A stretch of DNA of 64,000 bases from Oribacterium sp. C9 (GTDB lineage Bacteria; Bacillota; Clostridia; Lachnospirales; Lachnospiraceae), in contig NZ_MUHW01000004.1 of NCBI RefSeq assembly GCF_002007235.1, positions 1 to 64,000 on the forward strand, read 5' to 3'. The notes beneath the pieces were generated by a model. That model was given only the letters and a program-made list of their open reading frames with translations, was not told where the DNA came from and did no database searches. Every line of letters begins with the position of its first letter. Position 1 is the stretch's first letter. Below are positions 43,001 through 50,686 of the stretch, piece after piece. Both the position numbers and the translations under genes were made by a program.

Positions 43001-43358
43001 CCTTTGCGGAACGGAGGAACCTGTTAAGCTGTGCAGAACCCTCTTCTTCACTCATATCTGTGAAATCAAAAAGGAAGGTCTCGATGTGCGTAGAGTGGAA
43101 GAACATGAAGCTCAGGATGATGATTGCTTCGTTGTTGATCTCCGGTGCACCAAAAAGAGAAATACCTGCGGTTTTTATACCGGGTAAAGATGTATGAACA
43201 AGATCCAGAATATCCTTCAGATCCTCCTCGGGAATTCTGGTTGTATATATCTGAACATAGGCGTCCCCTGTATTGGAAAAGAAACCCTTAAGGTCAGAGT
43301 TCTCGACTATTTTTTTTACTTCATGGATGTCGCGAGCTATAAAAGTTTTCTGATACAT
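40089..43358 (-). CDS. FIST-domain hybrid sensor histidine kinase with receiver and Hpt
   Basis: 1089 residues. Residues about 20-390 are FIST_N and FIST_C, a sensor thought to bind small ligands such as amino acids; no membrane segment is seen, so sensing is cytoplasmic. HisKA (about 430-500) has the phospho-His in RMSHEIRTPINAIIG. HATPase (about 545-670) shows NLISNAAKY, DTGIGV and GSGLGLSIV. A receiver (about 693-810) has VLVVDDVDVNRF and the Asp in IFMDHLMPDMDG. An Hpt domain (about 870-960) has the His in LVHSIKSTSR. The last 130 residues are Ser/Lys-rich with a helical end. Phosphate would pass His-Asp-His and then to the adjacent free receiver at 39526-39942. Confidence 0.9.
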   Translation of the reverse strand: MYQKTFIARDIHEVKKIVENSDLKGFFSNTGDAYVQIYTTRIPEEDLKDILDLVHTSLPGIKTAGISLFGAPEINNEAIIILSFMFFHSTHIETFLFDFTDMSEEEGSAQLNRFLRSAKDLKGVALYPAGYSIGISKIIEDVSEGLSHIPFFGSLASVHIDDFKATHLPYAFTDDTVKYGLAVVAFYGENLNILIDACLGWKPLGKAFTAHVNDSIQMRVGDTCLEMLDETPVQDIYKYYLDAEIEGYNMININEFPLLLERDGIPIVRIPFFAGDNGEFYYYGDIKEGEKAQIGYGNPRELILESEKLSLRMQDFVPEAMSSFICVSRFMLLRDRFVSEIDNLTRILPQATYAHGAGEIYKYNGFGGLLSGSIVTVAMREGPITDSMPRTDFVLGAEPKNNGLVPLSERLVTYLEKTSLDLNDMALRAEQANKAKSEFLSRMSHEIRTPINAIIGMNEMVLRESTDPQILEYAGGIANSGDMLLNIVNNILDFSKIEAGKMTPIPVDFDLFKLIMDLVQIAQHYCEKKNLKFDVIVDDNMPYLLNFDEVMLKQIISNLISNAAKYTDKGTVTFSLDYEKIDEESEYLTVHIKDTGIGVKPEDQKRMFIDFERFDEQNHRTTQGSGLGLSIVQRLLNMHDSKLEFVSEYGVGSDFYFTIRINVRDWATVASHKADYEGEIIKNAHYHESFKAPNAHVLVVDDVDVNRFVFKSLLKKTELQISEASGGQEALDLCRKNRYDLIFMDHLMPDMDGIQTFHAIRAIDQDWVKDVPVIALTANAISGARNMYIEEGFIDYLSKPISPTYLESKLIQYLPENIVQIVEKEESEKTTVKDALHINSASSNLDDLGVMPQISEVDIMTGLKYCGDFLTYQKALAGFVENIPKQLDKFNEYKELDDADGYTLLVHSIKSTSRVIGASQISRLAEVLEKASKSRNFELIQDNMPIFISGLSAIYEKLAPALKLFRERYPSGNPETTTPSAGTIVSDVKASSGSIEVKTIKSGGESKDMSNDPIGRIGEIRKLNAEEMSKAFGVLKEKADEFDFDSCEKLVDFLTAQSVSNEMKATLMEVKSALEDIDWDRVQSLIAGF

Positions 43359-43443
43359 ATTTCTCCGCCAATAAACAGTATGATCCGTAATCTCAATAAC
43401 ACATCACAAATGCTATCGACAAAAAATATATACATAATAATAA

Positions 43444-43516
43444 AAAAAACCCACATGTTTGTAATAATGCGAAAAAATAACTTATTATCTTCGGCATGTA
43501 TTAAAACACATGGGTG
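43444..43516 (-). terminator. terminator after smpB (minus)
   Basis: On the minus strand ACCCATGTGTTTTAATACATGC and its partner (positions 43447-43468) form a long imperfect stem around an AT-rich loop, followed by a run of seven or more T. Confidence 0.7.
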
Positions 43517-43527
43517 ATGTTATGATA

Positions 43528-44010
43528 TCAGACTCTGAGATTTGATCCCTTGAAATCTCTTTCGAGCTCACGTTTCTGCTGCTTCTTCGCAAGATCCGCA
43601 CGCTTGTCATAGAGCTTCTTACCGCGGCAGAGACCTACCTCTACCTTTACAAGAGATTTTCTGAAGTAAACTCTGAGAGGAACGAGAGCGTAGCCCTGCT
43701 CCTTCAGCTTTCCGACGAGCTTGTTGATCTCGTACTTGTGCATGAGAAGCTTACGGTCCCTGAGAGCATCCTTGTTGAAGATATTGCCCTTCTCGTAGGG
43801 ATTTATATGCATGCCGAGGATATATACCTCGCTGTTTCGTATACTGCAGTAGGCCTCTTTGATGGAGCATTGACCCATACGAAGTGACTTGACCTCGGTA
43901 CCGGCAAGTTCGATGCCGCACTCGAAGGTCTCGTCCACAAAATAATCGTGATATGCTTTTTTGTTGTTGGCAATAAGCTTTGTGCCTTCTTCTTTTCCGT
44001 AATTAGCCAT
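43528..44010 (-). CDS. smpB: SsrA-binding protein SmpB
   Basis: 160 residues. SmpB delivers tmRNA to stalled ribosomes. ANNKKAYHDYFVDETFECGI, then GTEVKSLR, then AYCSIRNSEVYILGMHI and KRELERDFKG are diagnostic; the basic C-terminal tail that enters the mRNA channel is present. It follows rnr by 17 bases, the usual clostridial order. No tmRNA gene is next to it here. Confidence 0.96.
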   Translation of the reverse strand: MANYGKEEGTKLIANNKKAYHDYFVDETFECGIELAGTEVKSLRMGQCSIKEAYCSIRNSEVYILGMHINPYEKGNIFNKDALRDRKLLMHKYEINKLVGKLKEQGYALVPLRVYFRKSLVKVEVGLCRGKKLYDKRADLAKKQQKRELERDFKGSNLRV

Positions 44011-44027
44011 ATATTACCTCACTTAAA

Positions 44028-46196
44028 TCAGTCTTCGACAGGTTGTACTAATTGAAAATCTATGGTTCTGGTGAGCTTGTCGGCTCTCATGGCTCTGACA
44101 TGAACCTTGTCTCCAAGTCTGTAGACTTTGCCGGTACGTTCTCCCACGAGCTCGTACTTATCCTCGTGGAATATGAAATAATCGCTGTCCATAAGTCGGA
44201 GAGACACCATACCCTCAACGGTGTTAGGAAGCTCCACATAGAGACCATAGCTGGTGATTCCTGAAACCACGCCGTCAAACTCCTCGTCGATATGACGCAT
44301 CATCCACTCACACTCTTTAAGCTTGTCAGTCTCTCTCTCGGCTTCGTCCGCACGTCTTTCCAGAGTGGAAGAGCGATCTGCAACGTTGGGGAGCAGATTT
44401 CGATAATGCTCAAGGCGGCGGTTCTTAAGCTCTCCTCTCAGATCCTCCTTGATTATACGATGGATCTGGAGATCCGGGTATCTTCTTATAGGAGAAGTGA
44501 AGTGACAGTAGTACTTTGCGGCGAGGCCGAAGTGACCGCTGCACTCGGTTGAGTAGCGTGCCTGCTTCATTGACCTTAAGGTCATGGTCTTTATGATAGG
44601 CTCCTCAGGGGTACCCTCGATCGACTCGAGAAGCTTCTGAACTTCCTTTGGTCGTATGCTTTCCTCGTCACGCATTCTTATGAAGTGACCGAAATTGGAA
44701 ACTGCAAGGCTGAGTGCCGTGAACTTTTCAGGATCCGGCTTCTCATGAACTCTGTAGACAAACGGTATCTGCTGCCAGAAGAAATCCTCAGCCACAGTCT
44801 CATTGGCTGCCAGCATGAAGTCCTCGATCAGCATGTGAGCTTCGTTGCGGATGTAAGGAAGAATCTCTGTGACCTTACCCTTTTCGTCAAGCAGGATCTT
44901 CGTCTCAGGGAAGTCAAAATCGATTCCACCGCGCTCATGACGCTTCTTACGAAGGATCTTTGAAAGCTCGTACATCCTTTCGATCATCTCCTTATACGGA
45001 AGATAAGTAGATAGGTCCTCGCCGTTTGTGAGCTCTGCGCCTGTAAGGATGGAATGAACACCGTTGTAGGTCATTCGTTTATTTGACTTGATGACTGACT
45101 CACAGATCTCATGATCCAGCATCTTACCGCTCTTGTCGAAATCCATTATACAGGTAAGAGCCAGTCGATTCTCACCTTCATTGAGAGAGCAGATTCCGTT
45201 GCAAAGCACTCTCGGAAGCATAGGGATGACTCTGTCTGTGAGGTAAACCGAAGTTCCTCGGTTCAGAGCCTCCTGATCGATGAGGGAGTGTTCTGTTACA
45301 TACTGAGTAACGTCTGCGATATGTACGTAAAGCTTGTATATGCCTGTCTTCTCGTCATAATCGAGAGAGATAGCGTCATCCAGATCCTTTGCGTCCTCAC
45401 CGTCGATGGTGACAGTAGTAAGATCTCTGAAATCGTGGGCGCTTCTCTGGGCGATGAGCTCCTCAGGCACGCTGTCCGGCACGGATTCCGCCGCCTTCAT
45501 GATGTCCTTCGGAAATGTCTCCGGAAGTCCGTAGGCACGAACGATAGAGAGGATGTCCACGCCGGGATCATTGACATGTCCGAGTATCTCCTTGATGATG
45601 CCTTCCGGCTTGTGATGTGCGTCTCCATAGTTAAGGATCTTTACTACAACCTTGTGACCGTTGACGGCACGCATGTCCTTGCCCTGAGGGATGAAGATAT
45701 CCTTCAGTATCCTCTGGTTATCCGGTTCAACGAAGCCTACGGATTTATTCTTTCGATATATACCGACAATTTCCTTGTTGGCGTGCTCGAGAACCTGAGT
45801 GATATGACCCTCTGAACGATGGTTCCCGTCACTGTTCCTTGTGATAATGATTCTGACCTTATCACCATCGAGGGCCTGACCGATGTAGTCCTCCGGGATG
45901 AAAATATCTTCCTCATCCTCATGACCCTCGAGACTTACGAAACCGAAGCCTCGCTGGTTTGCTGTAAATGTACCTACGTGGGTGAAGTTCTCGGTACGTC
46001 CGTATTTGCCTTTCTGGGAAATGCCTATCTTTCCGGTGGCTACCAGCTTGTCCAGCACCTCCTGGAGGGCGGCGCGTTCAGCCTTTGGTATGCCGATAAG
46101 ATTTGCCATTTCCTTTGCCTTCATGGGCTGATAGATCTTGTCCTTTACGAGATCCACGATCAGCTTGGAAAGCTTTTCCTTCTGATAATCTTCCAT
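44028..46196 (-). CDS. rnr: ribonuclease R
   Basis: 722 residues, 3'-5' exoribonuclease that degrades structured RNA and works with SmpB-tmRNA on faulty transcripts. Domains are an N-terminal winged helix (about 1-65), two cold-shock OB domains (about 70-230), the RNB catalytic domain with IDGEDAKDLDDAISL (catalytic aspartates, about 262-276), and a C-terminal S1 domain (about 635-718). AAGGAG lies upstream of the ATG. Confidence 0.96.
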   Translation of the reverse strand: MEDYQKEKLSKLIVDLVKDKIYQPMKAKEMANLIGIPKAERAALQEVLDKLVATGKIGISQKGKYGRTENFTHVGTFTANQRGFGFVSLEGHEDEEDIFIPEDYIGQALDGDKVRIIITRNSDGNHRSEGHITQVLEHANKEIVGIYRKNKSVGFVEPDNQRILKDIFIPQGKDMRAVNGHKVVVKILNYGDAHHKPEGIIKEILGHVNDPGVDILSIVRAYGLPETFPKDIMKAAESVPDSVPEELIAQRSAHDFRDLTTVTIDGEDAKDLDDAISLDYDEKTGIYKLYVHIADVTQYVTEHSLIDQEALNRGTSVYLTDRVIPMLPRVLCNGICSLNEGENRLALTCIMDFDKSGKMLDHEICESVIKSNKRMTYNGVHSILTGAELTNGEDLSTYLPYKEMIERMYELSKILRKKRHERGGIDFDFPETKILLDEKGKVTEILPYIRNEAHMLIEDFMLAANETVAEDFFWQQIPFVYRVHEKPDPEKFTALSLAVSNFGHFIRMRDEESIRPKEVQKLLESIEGTPEEPIIKTMTLRSMKQARYSTECSGHFGLAAKYYCHFTSPIRRYPDLQIHRIIKEDLRGELKNRRLEHYRNLLPNVADRSSTLERRADEAERETDKLKECEWMMRHIDEEFDGVVSGITSYGLYVELPNTVEGMVSLRLMDSDYFIFHEDKYELVGERTGKVYRLGDKVHVRAMRADKLTRTIDFQLVQPVED

Positions 46197-46252
46197 AAAT
46201 AAAAAAACTCCTTGTCCGGACAGTATAGTCCGTCGAAATGGGGTGGTGCAAT

Positions 46253-46287
46253 AAAAAACGCACCTGCATACATTGTATGCAGGCGCG
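46253..46287 (-). terminator. terminator after secG (minus)
   Basis: CGCACCTGCATAC / GTATGCAGGCGCG pair around ATT (46259-46287). On the minus strand TTTTTTA follows. It lies between secG and rnr, so rnr must have its own promoter or depend on readthrough. Confidence 0.85.
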
Positions 46288-46317
46288 TAGCAAATGTCAT
46301 TAAATCAATGCTTTAAT

Positions 46318-46545
46318 TTACCAAATGATATCAAGGATGAGAGCTACAGCAAAGAAAGCAACTGCTGCGAACTTTGTGAACTTCTCAAGTCCACCCTCGA
46401 TGGAACGACCCTTGTTCTTTGACCAGTAAGACTCAGCCATACCGGAAATAGCACCAAGACCGGCGCTCTTACCTTCCTGCATAAGAATGATAGCAGAAAG
46501 AGCTAAACCAATAAGACAAAATATAATAACAAGTGCGATTTTCAT
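46318..46545 (-). CDS. secG: preprotein translocase subunit SecG
   Basis: 75 residues with two membrane helices (about 2-20 and 52-73). The loop between them carries LMQEGKSAGLGAISG, the standard SecG signature. It supports SecYEG-mediated export. Confidence 0.93.
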   Translation of the reverse strand: MKIALVIIFCLIGLALSAIILMQEGKSAGLGAISGMAESYWSKNKGRSIEGGLEKFTKFAAVAFFAVALILDIIW

Positions 46546-46692
46546 AAATCCTCACCACCTTACAAACAATATAATTTGAAATACCGTAGTACTATAACAC
46601 GACAGAACTGCAAATGCAAGAGGATTTGAACTGACCTGATACTGTTATAGTCAGTACAGACTCCGGGTCACAGGATCAGTATACATGTCTGC

Positions 46693-47517
46693 CTAGTTCT
46701 CAGGTGAGTAATCGAAAGGAAGATTCAGGAGCCTGTCTGCAAGAGCAGTGGGATCTTCGCCTTTTGCGGTTGAGAAAAGTCTGATACTGCCTTCAGACTT
46801 TCTGTCGTTAAGGAGCTCCGCTTCCTTTAGGCGTCTTCTGGTCTCTCTGGAAGTTCCGTAGGCTCCATCGTAAAAGGTCACATCATACCCCAGTGCCTCA
46901 CGTATCTTTTTCATGGCGAAGGGGAAGTGGGTGCAGCCCAGAACGACGCTGTCCACAAGCTTGCCTTCGCCTCCGTCCTCTGTTTTTCTGAAGGGCTTAA
47001 GAAGGTCCTTCAGATAATCGAGAAGATCCCGGGAATTCTCTTTTCCTGATTCCACGAGAGGAACGATACCCGGCGCCGCTACAGCGTGGATATCGGCATT
47101 TTCGGAAAAACGTCCTATGAGGTGATGGAGACGTTCTCCATGGATGGTGGCACTGGTGGCCAGAACAAGGACGTGTGGGTAAGCTGTCTCGGCCTTATCC
47201 ACTGCCGGCTTCACTGCCGGTTCCATACCTACTATTATGGTTTCAGGGTACTTTTCTCTGAGGTAGGTGGCAGCAGCAGAGGTAGCGGTGTTGCAGGCTA
47301 TGACTATAGCCTTTGCGCCATGCTCGAACAGAAAGTTAATGTTGCTGTCACACATCTCTTTTATCCGCTCTTCGCTTTTTTCCCCGTAGGGAGCATTTAT
47401 GCTGTCTCCTAAAAATATATAATCTTCATTTGGCATATCGTGTTTGAGGACACGAAGTACCGAGATCCCACCGACACCTGAATCAAAAACTCCGATGGGA
47501 GATGACTTTGAAATCAT
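46693..47517 (-). CDS. murI: glutamate racemase
   Basis: 274 residues; the second ATG (47517) is chosen because GGAG lies 8 bases before it and only 2 before the first. It makes D-glutamate for peptidoglycan. GVFDSGVGGISVL starts the protein, ACNTATSAA carries the first catalytic Cys and LGCTHFPF the second, with DSI and the Asp/His helpers present. It is divergent from the candidate RNA and hprK. Confidence 0.95.
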   Translation of the reverse strand: MISKSSPIGVFDSGVGGISVLRVLKHDMPNEDYIFLGDSINAPYGEKSEERIKEMCDSNINFLFEHGAKAIVIACNTATSAAATYLREKYPETIIVGMEPAVKPAVDKAETAYPHVLVLATSATIHGERLHHLIGRFSENADIHAVAAPGIVPLVESGKENSRDLLDYLKDLLKPFRKTEDGGEGKLVDSVVLGCTHFPFAMKKIREALGYDVTFYDGAYGTSRETRRRLKEAELLNDRKSEGSIRLFSTAKGEDPTALADRLLNLPFDYSPEN

Positions 47518-47603
47518 TTGCATTTCTCCGAAATAATAAATATTGCCGATCAGGGCTTATATCAACAATAAAAAACAAACAACTGATCGCGCTATGATAT
47601 TTA

Positions 47604-47738
47604 CAGCATAGTTCTATTTAATGAGGAAATCAAGTCGGCGGGTGCCACCGGCTAAAGCAGCGGAGACCGATGGTTGCAGAATGAAGTCCCGCTGTCTATG
47701 GCAGAGCGGACCATCGACTATGTGCTGTTGATTTTTTT
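47604..47738 (+). ncRNA. candidate structured RNA upstream of hprK
   Basis: A non-coding stretch of about 135 bases shows consistent long-range pairing. CAGCATAGT (47604-47612) pairs with ACTATGTGCTG (47717-47727, two-base bulge) as an outer stem. Immediately inside, CGATGGT (47668-47674) pairs with ACCATCG (47710-47716). CCGCT (47689-47693) pairs with AGCGG (47705-47709); CAGCGG at 47658-47663 could instead pair with CCGCTG at 47689-47694, a possible switch. The outer stem is followed by TTGATTTTTTT, so the RNA ends like a terminator. A TATGAT (47593-47598) lies just before the start. I could not match it to a known riboswitch or RNA class. Strand follows the T-tract. Confidence 0.55.
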
Positions 47739-47756
47739 ACTTATGCAAAATATACT
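47728..47756 (+). promoter_or_regulatory. promoter of hprK
   Basis: TTGATT (47728-47733) and TATACT (47751-47756) are 17 bases apart. The -35 overlaps the tail of the candidate RNA, so hprK seems to be transcribed separately from it. Confidence 0.55.
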
Positions 47757-47792
47757 TATACTAACTATGTTTCTACAGAATGGAGGCCCATT

Positions 47793-48731
47793 ATGACTAG
47801 TGTAGACAAGGTCAGTGTAAGTGAACTTATAAAGAAGGAAAAGCTTGTTAACCTCACTCCTGATGTGAGTACCGATGATAAATTTATAAATATTCCCAAT
47901 GTAAACCGTCCGGCGCTTCAGCTCACAGGTTTCTTCGATCAGTTTGATTCTGAACGTGTACAGATCATCGGAAACGTTGAGAATGCTTATCTCATGTCAT
48001 TTGAGGCTCCTCAGCGCCGTGCAAAGTATGATGCCATCACGAAATACAACATGCCATGCATCATTTATGCCAGAAATATCGAGCCCGACAGCTGCATGAT
48101 AGACGCCTGCCGTGCTGCTCAGATACCGCTTCTTCAGTCACCGAGACCTACTACAGAGCTTGAAGCTGAGATCATCGGCTGGCTGAAGGTAAAGATGGCT
48201 CCTATGATCTCCGTTCATGGAGTTCTGGTAGACGTATACGGTGAAGGTGTTCTCATCATGGGAGATTCAGGTATCGGTAAGTCAGAGGCGGCGCTCGAGC
48301 TCATTAAGCGCGGACACAGACTGGTTTCCGATGACGTGGTTGAGATCAGAAAGGTAAGTGACGAGACTCTGGTAGGCTCAGCGCCTGATATAACCAAGCA
48401 CTTTATCGAGCTTCGAGGCATTGGCATCATAGACGTTATGCAGATGTTCGGTGTAGAGTGCGTTATGGATACACAGAATATCAACATGGTCATCAAGCTT
48501 GCCGAGTGGTCAAAGGACAAGGACTACGACAGACTGGGTCTCAAGGATAATTATACGGAATTTCTCGGAAACAAAGTTATATGCTATGATATTCCGGTTC
48601 GTCCTGGACGTAATATCGCCATCATCGTTGAGTGTGCGGCTGTAAACAACCGTGCAAAGAAGATGGGTTACAATGCGGCTCAGGTACTCTATGACAGAGT
48701 TACAGCCAACATGAAGTCAGGCGAAGATTGA
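47793..48731 (+). CDS. hprK: HPr kinase/phosphorylase
   Basis: 312 residues. The enzyme phosphorylates and dephosphorylates Ser46 of HPr and Crh in Gram-positive catabolite repression. The P-loop is GDSGIGKSEAAL (about 156-167), followed by HRLVSDDVVEI and ELRGIGIIDV. The DNA immediately downstream encodes murB and, four genes on, an HPr-like protein that retains Ser46. TGGAGG precedes the ATG. Confidence 0.96.
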   Translation: MTSVDKVSVSELIKKEKLVNLTPDVSTDDKFINIPNVNRPALQLTGFFDQFDSERVQIIGNVENAYLMSFEAPQRRAKYDAITKYNMPCIIYARNIEPDSCMIDACRAAQIPLLQSPRPTTELEAEIIGWLKVKMAPMISVHGVLVDVYGEGVLIMGDSGIGKSEAALELIKRGHRLVSDDVVEIRKVSDETLVGSAPDITKHFIELRGIGIIDVMQMFGVECVMDTQNINMVIKLAEWSKDKDYDRLGLKDNYTEFLGNKVICYDIPVRPGRNIAIIVECAAVNNRAKKMGYNAAQVLYDRVTANMKSGED

Positions 48732-48758
48732 TGATATATTCTCTTTATTTGGAGGTTT

Positions 48759-49664
48759 ATGAAGGTTTTAAAAAATGAACCTATGGACAAGCATACAAGC
48801 TTCAGAGTAGGCGGTCCTGCAAAGGTTTACGTGGTTCCTGAGGATGAGTATGAGCTCATGAAACTTATAGAGTTCTTACACTCAGAGAAGCTTTTATACA
48901 ATATAATAGGAAACGGTACAAATTTGCTGGTGAGTGACGAGGGTGTTGATTCCATAGTCATAGAGATAGGAAAATCTCTGGATGGTATTGAATTTGTCGC
49001 CGGTGGTGGAAAAGAAGAGTGTGCGGATGCTGACGGAATCTATCGTATCAGAGCCCTCGCCGGAACATCTCTAGGAAAGACAGCACAGTTTGCGGCAAAT
49101 CACAGCCTTACAGGCATGGAAGCCCTCAGGGGCATACCTGGAACAGTGGGCGGTGCCGTGACCATGAATGCAGGAGCCTATGGTACAGAGATGTGTGATG
49201 TTCTTGAATCGGTTGAGGTCATCACTAAGGACGGAAAGTTAAAGGAACTTCCTGCCGGAGAGCTTAAGCTTTCGTACCGTTACAGCGTGGTTCCCGAGGA
49301 GGGGTATGTTGTGGCGGCGGCAACATTTGCACTGAAAAAGGGTGACAAAAAGGCTATAGAGGCTGAGATGGCTGACTACCAGCAGAGACGTAAGGACAAG
49401 CAGCCTATAGAGAAATTCTCTGCAGGCTCCACCTTCAAGAGACCTGAGGGGCACTTTGCCGGAAAGCTCATCGAGGACTGCGGACTTCGCGGCTTCAGAC
49501 ACGGCGGTGCACAGGTAAGCGAGAAGCACTGCGGCTTTGTCATTAACGACGGAGGTGCGAGGGCAGCAGACGTTTACTGGCTGATCGCGGAAATACGTAA
49601 AAGAGTTCTTATGGAGCAGGGTGTGGAGCTCACTCCGGAGGTCAAATTATGGGGAAGCTTCTGA
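48759..49664 (+). CDS. murB: UDP-N-acetylenolpyruvoylglucosamine reductase
   Basis: 301 residues, FAD enzyme of peptidoglycan precursor synthesis. NGTNLLVSDEGVD and GTVGGAVTMNAGAYG bind FAD; the catalytic Ser is in SAGSTFKRPEGHFAG and the Glu in the C-terminal EVKLWG. HTSFRVGGPAKVYV starts the domain. It overlaps rapZ by 16 bases. Confidence 0.96.
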   Translation: MKVLKNEPMDKHTSFRVGGPAKVYVVPEDEYELMKLIEFLHSEKLLYNIIGNGTNLLVSDEGVDSIVIEIGKSLDGIEFVAGGGKEECADADGIYRIRALAGTSLGKTAQFAANHSLTGMEALRGIPGTVGGAVTMNAGAYGTEMCDVLESVEVITKDGKLKELPAGELKLSYRYSVVPEEGYVVAAATFALKKGDKKAIEAEMADYQQRRKDKQPIEKFSAGSTFKRPEGHFAGKLIEDCGLRGFRHGGAQVSEKHCGFVINDGGARAADVYWLIAEIRKRVLMEQGVELTPEVKLWGSF

Positions 49665-50515
49665 TAGTGACAGGCATGAGCGGCGCCGGAAAGACCATAG
49701 CGCTTAAATCTCTGGAGGATATGGGATACTATTGCGTTGACAATCTTCCGATTCCTCTGGCAGACAAGTTTGCAGAACTCATAACTGATGGAAACGAGCA
49801 GATAACCAAGGCGGCTCTCGGTATAGATGTGCGTTCCGGAAAGGACCTGCCTTTACTTAAGGAGATATTTGATGACTGGGATATAAAGGGCAACGTGGAT
49901 TACGATGTCCTTTTTCTCAATGCTTCTGACGAGGCTCTCATCAAGAGATTCAAGGAAACGAGACGCGCCCATCCTTTGAGTAAGGATGGCAGGGTGGAGA
50001 CGGGAATCGATGCCGAGAGACAGGAAATGGGCTGGCTCAAAGAGAAGGCTGATTTCATCATCGACACATCCCATCTGCTTACAAAGGAGCTCAGAAAGCA
50101 GATCGCGGATATCTTCGAGAAGAACCGCGCCTATGAAAATCTGCAGGTGACCATACTCAGTTTCGGATTCAAATACGGAATCCCGGATGACGCTGATCTT
50201 CTTTTTGATGTGAGATTCCTTCCGAATCCATACTATGTTCCTGAACTAAAGACTCATACGGGACTGGAACAGGATGTGAGGGATTTTGTCAGGAAGGATG
50301 GCACAGCTGATGAATTTCTGGTAAAGTTACATGACATGGTCAGCTTCCTCATTCCTCATTATATAGAAGAGGGAAAGAATCAGCTGGTGATAGGGATAGG
50401 CTGTACAGGCGGAAAGCATCGTTCCGTGACTATAGCAAGTCTTTTATATGATAAACTGAAGAAGACCGCGGATTATGGATTGAGACTGGACCACAGAGAC
50501 ATTAGCCAGCATTGA
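49649..50515 (+). CDS. rapZ: RapZ-family nucleotide-binding protein
   Basis: 288 residues. Walker A GMSGAGKTIALK (residues about 8-19) is followed by GYYCVDNLPIPL, both typical of RapZ/YvcJ. The C-terminal domain has FGFKYG, VRFLPNPYY and IGCTGGKHRSV. In E. coli it guides RNase E to GlmZ; in Firmicutes its role is less clear. Its usual neighbour yvcK is not found between it and whiA. GGAGG precedes the ATG inside murB. Confidence 0.94.
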   Translation: MGKLLIVTGMSGAGKTIALKSLEDMGYYCVDNLPIPLADKFAELITDGNEQITKAALGIDVRSGKDLPLLKEIFDDWDIKGNVDYDVLFLNASDEALIKRFKETRRAHPLSKDGRVETGIDAERQEMGWLKEKADFIIDTSHLLTKELRKQIADIFEKNRAYENLQVTILSFGFKYGIPDDADLLFDVRFLPNPYYVPELKTHTGLEQDVRDFVRKDGTADEFLVKLHDMVSFLIPHYIEEGKNQLVIGIGCTGGKHRSVTIASLLYDKLKKTADYGLRLDHRDISQH

Positions 50516-50686
50516 AGCTATAAAATTTTCTTATGGGTAAAGCTGTTACACTATAAGAAGCTTGTATAGGAGATGGATTTTTCATCGTAATCGCCTATAT
50601 TTGTTGATAAAGAGAAAAATGTTCAACAAAATGTGACCGGCTTTAAAGAACTATTATAATACTTTTATATAATGCCCGGAGGTTTT

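Noticed and set aside
43359-43527. tmRNA (ssrA) next to smpB
   Set aside because: The order suggested looking for it, but this gap only holds a terminator; no tRNA-like ends or tag reading frame were seen.
45111-45815. 234-codon open frame opposite rnr
   Set aside because: It lies fully inside the RNase R coding region on the other strand; its product has no known features and its frame follows the third-position bias of rnr.
47604-47738. Known riboswitch or 6S/SRP RNA at this position
   Set aside because: Conserved cores of the common classes that I can recall are not present; the element is kept as an unassigned candidate instead.
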